A stretch of DNA of 64,000 bases from Climacium dendroides (GCA_950106755.1 OX467086.1:13410001-13474000), one strand, 5' to 3'; shown: positions 46,816 through 59,533, counted from the stretch's first letter. Program-made: numbers and translations. Notes: generated by a model not told the origin, from the letters alone.

Positions 46816-47006
46816 AGTAAAAAGGTATGAAAGAACTAAGTGGTCTATCATTATTAAGTATTAGGTGTGTAAGAGCTTGGTGGCTTCAAATTTGGGTGAA
46901 AAGTTTTTTAGCTCCTATATAAAAATTTTCACTCAAATTTGAAGACCACAAAGCTTTTACACACATAATAATGATAGACTACTAAATTCTTTCATATCTT
47001 TCTACT
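46816..47006. repeat. 191-bp near-perfect hairpin (MITE or MIRNA-precursor-like)
   Basis: The left arm (46816 to about 46905) begins AGTAAAAAGGTATGAAAGAA. The right arm (about 46921-47006) ends TTCTTTCATATCTTTCTACT. They are complementary over about 85-90 bp with scattered mismatches and a loop of about 12-15 nt. Adjacent ACTTAA words (46801-46806 and 47005-47012 region) might mark a target duplication. It has the shape of a foldback MITE or a young microRNA/siRNA precursor. Confidence 0.8.
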
Positions 47007-48590
47007 ACTTAAAGTAAAAATAGATTCTTCAAATTCCAAATGACTTTATAGATAACTCTCCGAAGGCAACTAAAGCCCCCTCATCTAAGGTTTATGGATA
47101 ATTTGGGACAAGTAATGTGCCATTTTTGTCTATCTTTTCTTTAAGGACATTATATACCGACTCTACACAAATATTTTTTCCCAGATATTATTTCCTCCCT
47201 ATATTTTTTCTACATAAAATCTAATACATGGTATTAAACATAACCCTATATTAGTTATAATATCCTGCATATAATTCTATACACTCTATATTAGATATAA
47301 TGTTTTAAAAATTTTAAGTACAATAAATATATAATACCCTATCTTAGATCTCACGTAGTTTTTAATTTGCACACTCTCCAAGGAGATTTGTATTGGAAAT
47401 TGGTTCCTCGTTTATACTTTTTGGCTAGTCATTTGTAATTTCAAGTAAAATAGAATTTTTTTGTAATTTCTACTAGTTTCTTTAAAAAAACTTTTCAACT
47501 CTCTCATTGTTTATTCTTGAAAACTATTGCTCTTCATCACTAGAAATATTTGATGAATAAGTTCTGATATAAAGGCTAGGTCGTGAGCTAGGTGTTCTAG
47601 ACTTGGTTTTGGAAATTAATTGAACTCTCAAGGATTCCATAGTTTCCTCAAAAAACTTTTCAACTCCCTCAATTTAAAAGACATTGGACTTCAATTTAGT
47701 TGTAGAACTTCAAAACCTCATTTTTATTTTGACTTCATTCCATTATTAATTATTATAGTGGTGGCTTCAAATGGACCCCATGGTTGCAAAGTAGACCATG
47801 TATTCTTCAATATAGCAAGCCCAAAAGTCACTCAAAATTGGTTAAACAAGTTCTCACCTAAAAGTTGTTAATGGAACATATGAATATTTCAACCAACACT
47901 ATTTCTAGTGAAAATCTGTAGGTTTTATCTAATATATATTTTTTTGAGTGTCTTAACGTATATAGAGTCTATTTTTGAAGCTTAGATGCACTACGGAACC
48001 TAAATCAATCAAAGATTAAAAGCACACAACTAAAGCTACAATTGCTTTGACATCATTTTTGTCTATCCTTTCATTGATTTCAAGATTAAATTTATTATTA
48101 CAATTAATTAAGTGTAATTTGATGTTTGGAGTGGGTTGTTTCAAAATAACATGTGGAAAATAGTCATTTAAAGTGTGTTTAATTTCTTGTGTACTTTCAA
48201 CACCATGCAATGCATTCACTTGGAGTAAGACTGTGAACCATTAAAATGGTTCACATTATGAAAATATAAAAAATATGGACAATAGGTTAAGTTTTTGAAT
48301 TAGAAAGTGCTAAAATTCTAAATTACACTAGTAATATTAGTTAATAGGTTTTTGAATATAAATGTTGAACTTAAACCTAAAACTACATCCAAATTATAAA
48401 TTAACGAAAAAGTGAACTAAAAACAAGACTTAGAACTAAAAACAAACAAAAAACAAGATAAAAATTACAAAATGGGATAAATATAATGGATTCATAGGGA
48501 ATTAGTAAGCTTAAAATCAATGTTTAGACACCTACATTGGAAGAAAACCACTAATTTAGAGTAAAAACAACAAAGTAAGGGCATTTTTAA
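47007..48590. other. AT-rich intergenic DNA, no gene seen
   Basis: An open frame of 83 codons at 47620-47871 has no recognisable similarity and is not called as a gene. Confidence 0.45.
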
Positions 48591-49720
48591 TATGAATTAG
48601 GATGGATGAAAGGGTTAAGAATGTAGTTAGTAGGAAGGAGAGGATGAAGGTCGAATTAGGGTTAGGAGCTCATTCTCTCTTCTCTCTCTCTTGTCTCTTG
48701 TGTGTTTTTTGGGGTGTATGTGTGAGGGAAGTGAGAAAATTGAGCAAGAGAAGTTAGGAAAAATGATTCTAAGGAGTTAGGTTAGAGGCTTAGCTAATTT
48801 GTCGAGTAGGTTTTCACCTTGGGAGGTAAAGGAGAGGTGAGAAAGCGAATTTACCAAGGTCAGATGGAAGAAATGGTTTTGAAAAGAGAAGGAAGAGTTA
48901 GGGTTTGAAAGGCTTAGAGGGTCTTCCAACTTTGGAGAGCAATTGCGGACGAGTTGCAAGGCGGATGGGGCTGAATTTTGAAGAGGTGCTGCGCCCTTAA
49001 GTTAGCTTTCCAAAGAGGTATAACTTGCCTAATTCGAAACCAAGATGAAGATGGGGCAACCGGATAAGTGGAAGAAGGTTAGCTGCTACCTCAAGAGAAG
49101 TCTGCCGACTTTGGAGAGCGATTGCGAACGAGATTCAAGGCGGATGGGGCTGAATTTTGGAGAGATGCTGCGCCCTTAAGTTAACTTTCCAAAGAGGTAT
49201 AACTTGCCCAATTTGAAGCCAAGATGAAGATGAGGCGGCCGGATAAGTGGACGAAGGTTAGTTGCTGCCTCAAGGGAAGTCTGCCGACTTTGGAGAGCAA
49301 TTGCGAACGGGATTCAAGGCAGATGGGGCTGAATTTTGGAGAGATGCTGCGCCTTCAAGTCAGCTTTCTAACGAGATATAGCTTGCTCAATTTGAAGCCA
49401 AAATGAAGATGGGGCAATCGGATAAGTGAAAGGAGGGCAGCTGCCTTGTTAGCGGTGAATGGTTACTTCCCATTTGCATCTTGTTGCTTGTATTCCACCA
49501 TATGGAAATGTAATATTGATTACAATATGCCTTGGTAACATGCCATGTGAGTGGATGTGTGATTGAGTTGCACAATTTTGTCTTGATTGAGTTCAATTCA
49601 AGGACTTCATTGGGATGCAAAATGAAGGTCAATGCATGGAGAAGTTCTAGTCTTGTGGGAAGGATGGATGTGCTGTAATTAGCTTTTAGGGTCCAATTTG
49701 GCCCATTTTGGGTCCAAATT
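48591..49720. other. GC-richer non-coding island containing a 179-bp array
   Basis: This island has a CT-rich tract at 48672-48705, a telo-box-like 'TTAGGGTTAGG' at 48656 and the tandem array below. No continuous coding frame was found. It may be part of a transposon (for example an LTR or leader) or a relic. Confidence 0.4.
48929..49446 (+). repeat. Tandem repeat, 3 copies of a 179-bp unit
   Basis: Copies start at 48929, 49108 and 49287, each with ACTTTGGAGAGC, 'GATGGGGCTGAATTTTG', 'GATGCTGCGCC' and 'CCGGATAAGTGGA'. Spacing is exactly 179 bp twice, and the third copy is about 20 bp short. Because 179 is not a multiple of three, the open frames inside shift between copies. Confidence 0.95.
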
Positions 49721-52700
49721 AAGAATTTGTGGTGAAGATTTTGGGTAGTAAGTTGCCTTGACCTTCAAGAATAGGTATTAGAACAATTTAGGATGTTTTA
49801 GGCACACATTTGGATGATTTAATGGTGTTGTCCCTATCTCAAATAAGTTGGCTTAGGTAAAACAAAAATGTCAAAATGAACAACCATTTTAGAGTCCATT
49901 GCTTGGAGGCGTTTAGGTTAGAGAGTCCCATACACTCCTCTTCCAGCCTAATTTTGTGAAGGAGTTTCACCTTAGGGTGAAATTCACTCACAAAGACAAC
50001 TCTCAAATGATGACAAGTACACTAGACAATCTTGTCATATTATGTATTGTTCAAAGTTGGACAACTCCCAAATTAACGCAAATGAATTTAAGATAGACAA
50101 CTCCAAGGGTTGAAATTTTGTGTTCTAAATGTGTTTTTAGGTCTTAGTTTATACTCCCGGTTTGTGTTTTAGAAAATAAGTAGTGTCAAGGCTATCATAT
50201 AATTATAACATTTTATTCATAATGCATTAAATCTTTAGCCCTTCCTCTAAGATGCATTAGGCCATATCCATTTGAAGTGTATCACAATAGGTTATAACTA
50301 GTGTTGGGCGTGGATATAGATGTAACATATTTGTTCTTAGCATTGGTATTGACAATCTAAATCCATCTAGTAACTATGAATTCTACAATATGGTGATAAA
50401 ATAGTACTGTAGCAATAACACTCTTGTAAAGTACCATGGTTAGTAACCATCTTTGGAGGTTTTAGTTTTCATTAATTGAAGCATATATTAGTACCATCAA
50501 GAAAATGAGGAAGCACTAAAAGTATTATTAATGATATGTATGCACTAGTACATGATGCTTGGATCTTCAAGTAGTGGTTCTAATTCTATAGTCTCTTTTA
50601 TTTTTAGACTACCTTCTATTGATACTACATAATAAAAAAATGCAAATGTGATGTTTACATTTCAATTCTTCCCCCCTTCCATTGGAAAAATCAAGAGCCA
50701 TTAAGTAAGTTTAGGATAAAATCCCCCCCTCCAAATACCTTTGTTCTTTTAAAAAAACCAAAGTTGTTAATGTTGAGAAAACATATGATCTTGGCCATCT
50801 AAATTTGAATATTGAATACAAATACACTCATAGAATACAAATGTAGAATATATATATTCACAAGCAAAAAATACAAATTAGTGGCTCTTTGCAAGGTTCA
50901 GATTTTTTGTAATGCCTACAATCAATAGGAAAATTACGTGTGTACCCCTTTTTAGAAATTTTATAAAATCTTAACAACCAATAGATAATGCCATGTGTAC
51001 CCTTTTTAGAAACCATGTGTGGTTTTCTTTGAAATTGATAATTTATTACTATATACCCAAAAGATGCAACCATCTTTTGGGTATTAATATTATTTTTATT
51101 AATGATCACAAAAAGTACAGCTCAAATGTGTATGTCACACAACCAAGCTTAAGATTGGCATAGGCCCAAGGAGCGTACCATCTTGATTTTTTTTAATATT
51201 GAAGGAATTGCTAAATAATTGTCTTCTTGCATGCAATATTGTTTAATCCCCATACTAGTAATCCTCAGACCTTTATGTCATCAAAAATCACTCAAATTTT
51301 CCATTAATTTCTATTTTAAAGACAAAAAAAGTTAAAAGTTTTTTTTTCTTATCTAATGAGCAGATCTTGCACTAGACTAGTATAAGAATGTGTATAAGAA
51401 ACTTTAGAAACTTTGACCATGTAGATTGTAAGAGTTTAGTGTTTAAAGTAGTTGAGCAACCATGTTTTTTTTGCACCTTGTGTGTCTAAAATATAAGACT
51501 TTAAATCCTTTTAACTTTGAATATTGCACTATAGAATTTTGAGATAATAGATATTTATAGTTGAGAATTGAGGTTGAGAATTGAGGTATATTAATACCCC
51601 AAAGATGTTTGGATGTTCTAGATAAATAGTGAAAAATTGTCAATTTTAGAGAAAATCGCACACATTTTTGTGATCAAACTTGCTTTCTATTTAGTGTTTT
51701 GTGAGCAATGCAAAGGACAAAGTCCAGCCTCATTTCAATTTTATTCATTTTATTTTCTTTAAAATCAATGAGTGATTCCATTGTGCATAACAAATTGGTA
51801 TGCATATTTTAGAGGTCAACCTCATACCAATATGTTGATGGAATTACAGAATTCATATTGATACCAATATATATCTTTTAAAATCATTTTCAATCCCAAT
51901 ACCCTCTTTGTCACTTATACCCTCTTAAATTTTAAACCAGTATCTGATTGGTATGTTGTAAACTTGACCCATGCCCACTAGTGGTTATAACTCCTTATTT
52001 ACAACATTATAAATTTATAAATCTAAATTTTTGTAAATTTATAAATTTAAAACATAACAACATAAAAATTCTTAAAAATTTAATAAAACTAAAAATTCTT
52101 AACTTCATAAATTTATAAGCATACTAGTGACAAATTTACAAACTATAGATTGGCAAGTTTCAAAATTTACAATTTCAATATTTATATCTTTCAAGAATTT
52201 GAAATTTCAATCTTTTAAATTTCCAAATCTTCAATTCGGGGCCATTAGTACTACAAAAAGAAGCAAAATCCTATATAACATGACTTTTATAATAAGTCTT
52301 ATATGCACTAAAAAGATAAATCAAAGTAGTGAATAGAAGTGAAGGCAGTGATGAGGTAAAATATGTTTTTTATCTAAAGTTATTACATTTATTGAATATG
52401 TAAATATTGCAACACTTTTCAATTAGATAAAAATAAAACTAAAGAATTCTCAAATACCAATTAATTTATGATATTTTAAGAGCAATCAGATGAGAATAGA
52501 ATGCTAATTTAATTATTAGAGATCAAATTTAACCACTTTAAACAAAATAAATCAAGGCCTTCATTTATTTTTTACAAAGCTTAATATTATTTGGACTCTA
52601 TGAGATTGGGAAGAGAACTCAGATATATCCAAATTTCTTTAAATTACACTCAATCTATTATTTAGTGCAATTCTACAACAAAATATTTAGAATGAAAGCT

Positions 52701-52979
52701 TTTAGTTCAATACTTTGTCTATATTCTTTCTAATGTACCTTTTAGTAAGAGAATGTTGCAAAGATAATGTGATGATGTAGTGGGAATTAAGTGTAGAAGG
52801 ATGAAATTTTTAAAAGTTATGGCTACTTAGGTAAAGGTTTTAATAATGTACATGTATAAATGTTAAATTTTAATGTCTCTTACTTTTATGTAAATTCCAT
52901 TCTTAAGAAAATTTAAAAATACTTTCACTAATTATTTATGCCTTGGTGTATCAAATAAGAACATGTAGTGCCTTCCCCT
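49721..52979. other. AT-rich intergenic DNA, no gene seen
   Basis: It holds a family B-like fragment at 51360-51490 ('ACTTTGACCATGTAGATTG'). No gene or RNA gene was recognised. Confidence 0.45.
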
Positions 52980-55900
52980 ACATTACTTGAGGGAATAAAT
53001 AAACAAACCATGCTCCATAATATCCCTACCAACATCGATGGACAATGAACAAATGCAAAGTGCCCAACCTTGCCCTGCCATCCACCAACAGGACATGTGG
53101 TGGGACATGATTAGCAACTCCAAAAATTTTAACCAACAAGGCAATACGGCTAGAACCTTCCCACACATATGTAATTGTGTCATGTTGTATTGCTCCTTGC
53201 CCAAATAAAAATTTCAAGTCAAAGTGTTGGAGGAAAAGCCTATTGGAAGAAGTCTCAAAAGAAGTGTGAAGAAGGAACAGGAGTTGTAAAAATATGAAAA
53301 ATTACAAACCAATGCCACATAATTTGGTTGTAAGTTTGAAGTGGTGAAAATGAAGCAAATGACATATTTGGTGATGCTAAAATTTTCTAGGACAAAAACC
53401 ATCAACCTGCTAAGCAAAGGTGGATGAAACTCATCGTAATTTATCACCCATTCCCATCACATGCGTAAGGTGAATGAGCAAACGCACATGGACCAACCTA
53501 GTTCCATCCATTGTCTGCAATCCACCATTAGTTTGGATAAGAAGGCAGGATTAGTAGCTCCAAATTTTTGACTAGTAAGATAGTATGATTGGAGCCTTCT
53601 TATGCACATGCACTTGTGCCCCACTTTAGTAGGTAATATTATTGAACTGAAATATTATGTTAGAAGAGATATCTATTGGGGGAAGAAGCCAAAATTGCAA
53701 TAATTGCAACAAATACTATAAGAAAACAGGATTTTTTAGATGTTTGAAAAACAATGAGAGCACGTTTAGTGTGACAGGCCAAATGTCAACTACAATATCT
53801 TCTAAAATCCAGTATAATTGACAAGCAAAAAATGTGCAAAAATCACAAGAAATATACAAAATTTTAGGTCGTTTTTTCCTAATGTCACAGAAAACATAGT
53901 CTTTGAAGCTCTTCAAAATATGACACGTGTTAGATAAGTCACTACCACATGTATAAGAACAATATAGTCGAGTAGTGCTACTATCAAGAAAGTGACCCCC
54001 ACTCCATCTGTATTGATGCAATATTGTAGCATGAGTTGTACTAGCCAATATTTTTATAGTAATGCAAATATTACTGCGTTCATACGCAAATAATAATTAT
54101 TTAAAAAGAATTCTAATATTGCATTTATATTCTATTAATATTGTATTACTATAAAAGGTAGTAGTTATTATTTAATGATATTACAAGTGCTCTATTTATA
54201 CTTCAATGTAGTACAACAAGAGTATAAGTATAATATTGTTCAAACAAAGTACTGCAAGAGGATAAATTAGGTACTCTATTGTTAAGCCCCTCCAGTAGTA
54301 CTGATTCAATATTACAAAAGTATTGAAAAAGTATGTTGTTTTTTCATGATGCACATGGGATACTTTTCATCCATCCAATGAATGGTGTGGGTTGTGACTT
54401 GGACCATACCAATTTTTGATGTCGTAGTTGGTTTTGGATTTGGTTTAGGGTTTTGGAGACATCAATTTAGACATTTTTTGAGACATCAATTAGTGTATAC
54501 CCTATCCATAAGGCAAGATCAACAAAAAATAATTATTTAAGTCAATTAAAAAATAAAATAAAATGAACAAGTAAAATTGTTGAATTCAATAAGAATTAAA
54601 GAAGACTTACCATCTACCATCATAAGAATTTTTGATGGCAAATGAAAGAATTCCTTCATTAAAAATTAGTGAGAATAAAGGGTAGAGAGGTCATATTTAT
54701 ATCCATTTTTTTTCCATGGTGAGACAAAAGATATATGATAATTAGAATATGGGAATTTGACCATTGTACATCTTGATGTTGTTTCAAACGTTTAGATATT
54801 GTTTGACATTTTACATTGAAGACAATTCGTACTTTACAAATTCCATATGAATTGTTTCACTTCCTACCACCCCACTTGTATAAAAACAATCTTTTTTCAT
54901 CCATGGTACACATTCATCCATTTCCTTTTTTTGCAAAGCATGTCATGCAGCTGCCCTTCCCCTAATTTTTTACATATGGTCAACATTTTACCATAGACCA
55001 TAGTAATTTTTTTCTAACTTATCTATAGTCAAAATGGATCTACTTGTTGACGTGGTAGTTTATTTTTTAGGACGTCCCAAAAAAAACATCAGTATGTCTT
55101 CAATCATGTAAAATAAAATGTCAATGTCAATGATAACATCAACTTAGATTTACAATAACATGACAATGTTTTCCGTAACACATAAAATTGAGTGAGTGAC
55201 TTTTGAAGCAAGTTGCCATTGACTTTGGCAACTAGCTTCAAAAACTACTTAATGTGGCTAAATTTAACTAAATTTAGCTTAATTTTGCAAGGTCCTTAAA
55301 AATAAGGACTAAGATGCATTAGTATATCATAAACCTTGATTTTAAAACATTTTGTTCTTGGCTTTTGAACCACTAACAGCCATCCAACATCGCGATTCAA
55401 GGTGAGCAGTGATAGGGGAAAAAAATTCAGTAAGCAAAATAAAATGCTTACTGTAGGATCATCACTCTATTGAGGCCCAGCCAAAGGCTACCTTTTTCTC
55501 ATGTGACATCTTCAAGTTTTGTTGGACATTGCTTGTTAGTGATAAAACATAGCCAAAAATATGGATTTCTTATAGTGAAAGCAGTGAGTGCTATAAAAAC
55601 AAAAATAAATTACAAACCAATGCCATCTAGTTAGACCATAAGTTTGAAGTGGTAAAAATCAAGCTAATGAAGTGCCTAGTAATAGTAAGGTCTACCAAGT
55701 TGAAAACTACAAATCCACCAAGAATAGGTGCCTTAGATTCATCATAACTTGCTGGTAACTGCCACCCATGTCCACTACATGTGTCAAGTAAATGAGTACA
55801 CGGATATAGCTTGACCTTGCCTTGGCATCTACTATGTGCCATTTGCCTTCAACTTCGACATATGGTGAGGCAAGATTAGCAAATCCAAAATTTTTGGATG

Positions 55901-58000
55901 GTAGAGCAACTGAAGATTGGAGATAGAAAGCCAAGTTGGTCACAATGTTCACATTGATGGTTTATGGGAACGTGCATGGAAACATTCATGCAAACATTGT
56001 TCTTTTAAATTCAAAACACTTATGGATGTGCATGAGGTCCCTATCGCACCTCTCTTTCAAGCAACATTGATGCATTCCTTCTGGCCTGCTTCTACTTCTT
56101 CTAATTTACTCAAGGTGAATTTCATTTTTGGTAGAGATTCAATTGAAAAAATCAGGTCACTTTTCTAATATCCATTGCTTCTTCTAATTTTGTTGTAGGT
56201 GAATTTTGTTTTAGGTTGGGATTTGTGTTATTAATTCAAAGAAATCACCACTATAACAAGGACCACTACCACAACTTGCATTTACTAAAGCTCTTTAATA
56301 TTGATTAAAATGCTCAAATTTTCAATTCTCTAAAACCAATCTAAATCTATTGTGGCCTAAATCTGTCTTGAAGTGTATACATCAATATCCCTCCATCCCT
56401 ACACATTCACAATTCTTTCAAAAATTGTTCCACCAAACTATAATAAAGATGCAAACACTTGAATTACATTCAGTGTTTCCTTCAAGTTTGTTCTTGCAAT
56501 GCTCTCAAATTTGTTTGAATTTTCTTTGAATTTTCACTTTGATGATCTTCACTTTGTTGTTGATTTCTAGAAAGTGAGGAATTTCCAAGGAATGAGGGAT
56601 TCAAAAGCAAACCCAATGGAAATCACAAGGAATGTTCAAGCCACCTCCTGGCTCCTTTGTCATAACCATCCCCCATCCTACCACGTGCATAAGATGAATG
56701 AACAAAAGTATATGGCCCAACCCTAGTTTATCATCTACCATCTATTTGGACACATTGCAAGGTAGAATTGGTAGCTCCAAATGTTTTGGCTAATAGGCAA
56801 CATAATTGGAGCCTTCCCATGCACATGTAGCTATGCCTTGCTTTGTCATGCCAAATAAATTTTTTGAATCAAAATACTATATTATAGGAGAGACCTATTA
56901 GAGGAAGAAACCAAAACTTTTCTCCGCTCGGATTAGATTCGTTAAAAAATAAATCAAAATATAAATAAATAGGGTATGAAATGAAATTTTCAGAAATTAT
57001 AACATGGTGTATATGAACATTGTAGAAAATATTAATGAAAATAATATGAAATCTGAAAAAATAAATTGTAGAAAATACTATAGTTAAAGTTGAATAAAGC
57101 CACCTCAAAGTGTGGAAGCCCCACTTGTGGTCCCACAAAATTTAGGAAAAGTTGAACTAGTGGCAGTGTAGTATAATTAAGCTATAGTGCCTTGCACTAT
57201 AGTCCATGAATAATTCAAAATAAAATGAAACAAAAATTTATAAATTCTAAAAGTAGATAACGAAGTGGATATTTGGCCAAAAAGAAAACATTTTGTATGG
57301 GGTCTTATGAACTTGACCCCAATGTACGGTATAGCAATTGCAACAAAAAAGTAAAAGCTATAAAAACAAAAATAAATTACGAACTAGCATCCAGGCTAGA
57401 GCCACCTAACTAAGCCAGAAGTTTGAAGGGGTGAAAATGGAGCCAATGAAGCACCTCGCAATGGTAAAGTCCATCTCACTAGGAACCATCAATCTACTAG
57501 GTGCAAGTGGATGAAAGTTTTTGTAACTCATTGATGATTGCCACCTATCTTTACCACATGCATAAAGTGAACAAGCTGAAGTGCATGACTTGACCTTGCT
57601 TTGTTATTTGCCATTAATTTAGACAGGTAGTGGAATGAGATTGGTAGCTCCAAAAGTTTTGGCTGATGGAGTAGCATGTTTGGAGCCTATTCACATGTAT
57701 GGAAGTGGACCTTGTTGTGCCATATAAGATTAAATTTTTGAACCAAAATACTATGCTAAAGCAAAGATCTATTGGAAGAAGCAACCAAAATTGTAGCAAT
57801 TGCAATAAAGGAGTAGGAGCTCTAAAATTAAAAATAAATGACGAAACAATGCCACCTAGATAGGCCATAAGTTTGAAGCAATGAAAATAGAAATGATGAT
57901 GTGCCTAGTAGTAGTGAACTCTGTAGGCCAAAAACTTCTAGCCGACAAGGCATGGGTGGATGAAACTTGTCAAAAACCACTGGTAACCGCCACCTAGTGT
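52980..58000 (+). repeat. Family H array: ~440-bp units, interrupted
   Basis: Same-orientation diverged units contain, in order, 'CAATGCCACCTAG', 'CATAAGTTTGAAGTGGTGAAAA', 'CATCAACCTRCTAGG', 'GGTGGATGAAACT', 'CCACATGCATAAGGTGAATG', 'TAGCTCCAAAATTTTTGGC', 'GGAGCCTTCCCATGCACATG' and 'ATCTATTGGAAGAAGC'. Units cover about 52985-53713, 55578-55930, 56660-56930 and 57340-58000. Spacings are about 439 bp (after removing the CACTA element) and 447 bp. The part 55931-56659 is unrelated DNA. A trace recurs at 58930-58975. Confidence 0.75.
53714..55577 (+). mobile_element. Non-autonomous CACTA (En/Spm-type) element, 1864 bp
   Basis: The left end, TACTATAAGAAAACAGGATT, and the right end, GGATTTCTTATAGTG, are inverted (CACTATAAGAAA, with the first base of the left end changed from C to T). 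A 3-bp duplication AAA flanks it (53711-53713 and 55578-55580), the hallmark length for CACTA elements. Removing it restores a continuous family H unit (compare 57335-57380). No transposase frame was seen inside. Confidence 0.8.
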
Positions 58001-58082
58001 TTTTTAGGCAATTTAATGCCTAATTTCCTCAAAAAAATGAGTAGCTTCAAGCCTATAGAAAAAAGAGGTAAATGTATTTTAA

Positions 58083-58723
58083 TCCCTAAATGCCCAAGGC
58101 ACCAAATTTGGTGTCAACATTACTTTGAAGTAAAATAAAACCTAACCAAATAGCTATTTTTAGAAGTTTATATTTTTGAAATTTTTTCCTTGAAGTCTAG
58201 TTTTAACATAAAAAATCCAATTTTGAAAATGATTGATTATGATTTTTCAATTCAAGATTTTGTGCAAGGGTGCCCATTGCAATCTTGACTTTCCATAGTG
58301 TTGAAGGCTCTTGGAAATGAGCCTCAAATACACTAGATCTTAAAGAAAAAATCACATTATAAATTCATTTATAAAAATTGTAGAGTTGATTTTGAGAAGC
58401 AATAAATTTATTGGGGTTATGCATGTTTACTTAGGCCCTTTATCTTCATATTTTTTTGGTGACCAACCTTTTAGATTTGACATGTGAAAAGAAGACTGAA
58501 ATCATTTTTGCACTTTTAACACCTTCATGATCAAACATTATAATCTTTCAATCCATAAGTGATGTTGTTGTATTTTATTTTCCTACATGATCTCTAACAT
58601 GTCTAGTTTGAATTTGTATGGTTACAATTAAAAAAAATTGATACAACTTACCAAAATGTTGGTTTTTTGTTCAATTTAGAACAAATTCCTAAAAGCTTAG
58701 AAAAGACCTTGGACATCTAGGGG
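58083..58723 (+). mobile_element. TTAA-flanked MITE, family A copy 3
   Basis: This 641-bp copy has TTAA on both sides (58079-58082 and 58724-58727). The left end is TCCCTAAATGCCCAAGGC and the right end GACCTTGGACATCTAGGGG. It is the best-preserved copy for target duplication. It lies about 0.8 kb before the DHH gene start codon, again in the same orientation. Confidence 0.9.
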
Positions 58724-58727
58724 TTAA

Positions 58728-59533
58728 AATGCCAAGGTATAATCATGGCCCTACACACCGTTGCTACAATGTTTCCAAACCTTCATTTCATCTGTCATAC
58801 AGAGTCAACACATATAAAAATTGCATACAAAAAGTATGCTTACATACTCAAAATTGGCATCCTTCAATTCAAGCCCTCAAGCTGATGAAAGAAAGGCCAC
58901 GTAACCAAAACAAAACAAAAACACTGCCGCCACCCATGCCCACCGTGTGCATGAGGTGAATTGCACAAGTACAATGCCATCAGATACCTGCGTCCACAAG
59001 GAGTTCGAATGCAAGTATGCAACTTAGGAATCTACTAGCTAGCTTCATAGGAGATTACCGACAAGGAAACACTCCAGAGCTGATTATGAAAACCAACTTC
59101 ACATGATTCGCATCGGTTTCAAGGAGATGAACAATTGGGTTTTGCCCAGAAGGTACATCTTCCCCTTCGATTCTTGTATCAAATTGCTCTCGGTGTTACA
59201 TATTGTAGCGCATCAGTTTCAGTTGTTTTCAGTTTTCAGTTTCAGTTTAGGGTTTAGGGGTTAAGGCTTAGACTTCGAGGAGATATCGTAGTTTCTGTGA
59301 ATTCCAACAATTTTGGCAGTTTCTCATGTCATGCAGAATTTCATTAATCTTCGCAAGAAGAATTTGGGAAGGAGCGAATGTTGTCATGTAGGCGAAGAAT
59401 CCCTAATAGGCTTAGGGTTTTAAGTTTTTAGGATTTAGGGTTCCCTGAAGCAAAGTTTGGTTTTATTTGGAGCAGTCACTCGTTCAGCATTTGGAGCAAG
59501 GCGTGTGGGCGGAGGAGCTGGACTGCTGCAGCC
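58728..59533 (+). promoter_or_regulatory. Promoter and 5' leader of the DHH phosphoesterase gene
   Basis: Composition becomes gene-like from about 58980. Telo-boxes TTAGGGTTT occur at 59247-59255 and 59412-59420, with a near match at about 59435. A small family H trace lies at 58930-58975. The transcription start is not defined. Confidence 0.45.

Noticed and set aside
47620..47871. 83-codon frame in AT-rich DNA
   Set aside because: No similarity to a known family, no splice context, and composition equal to the surroundings.
55917..56168. Frame with CKHC and His residues suggestive of a BED/hAT transposase finger
   Set aside because: It opens at a non-ATG codon. The spacing of Cys and His does not complete a BED finger, and no downstream transposase was found.
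58990..59020. Possible tRNA fragment (GGAGTTCGAATGC resembles a T-loop)
   Set aside because: No matching acceptor or anticodon stem is present around it.
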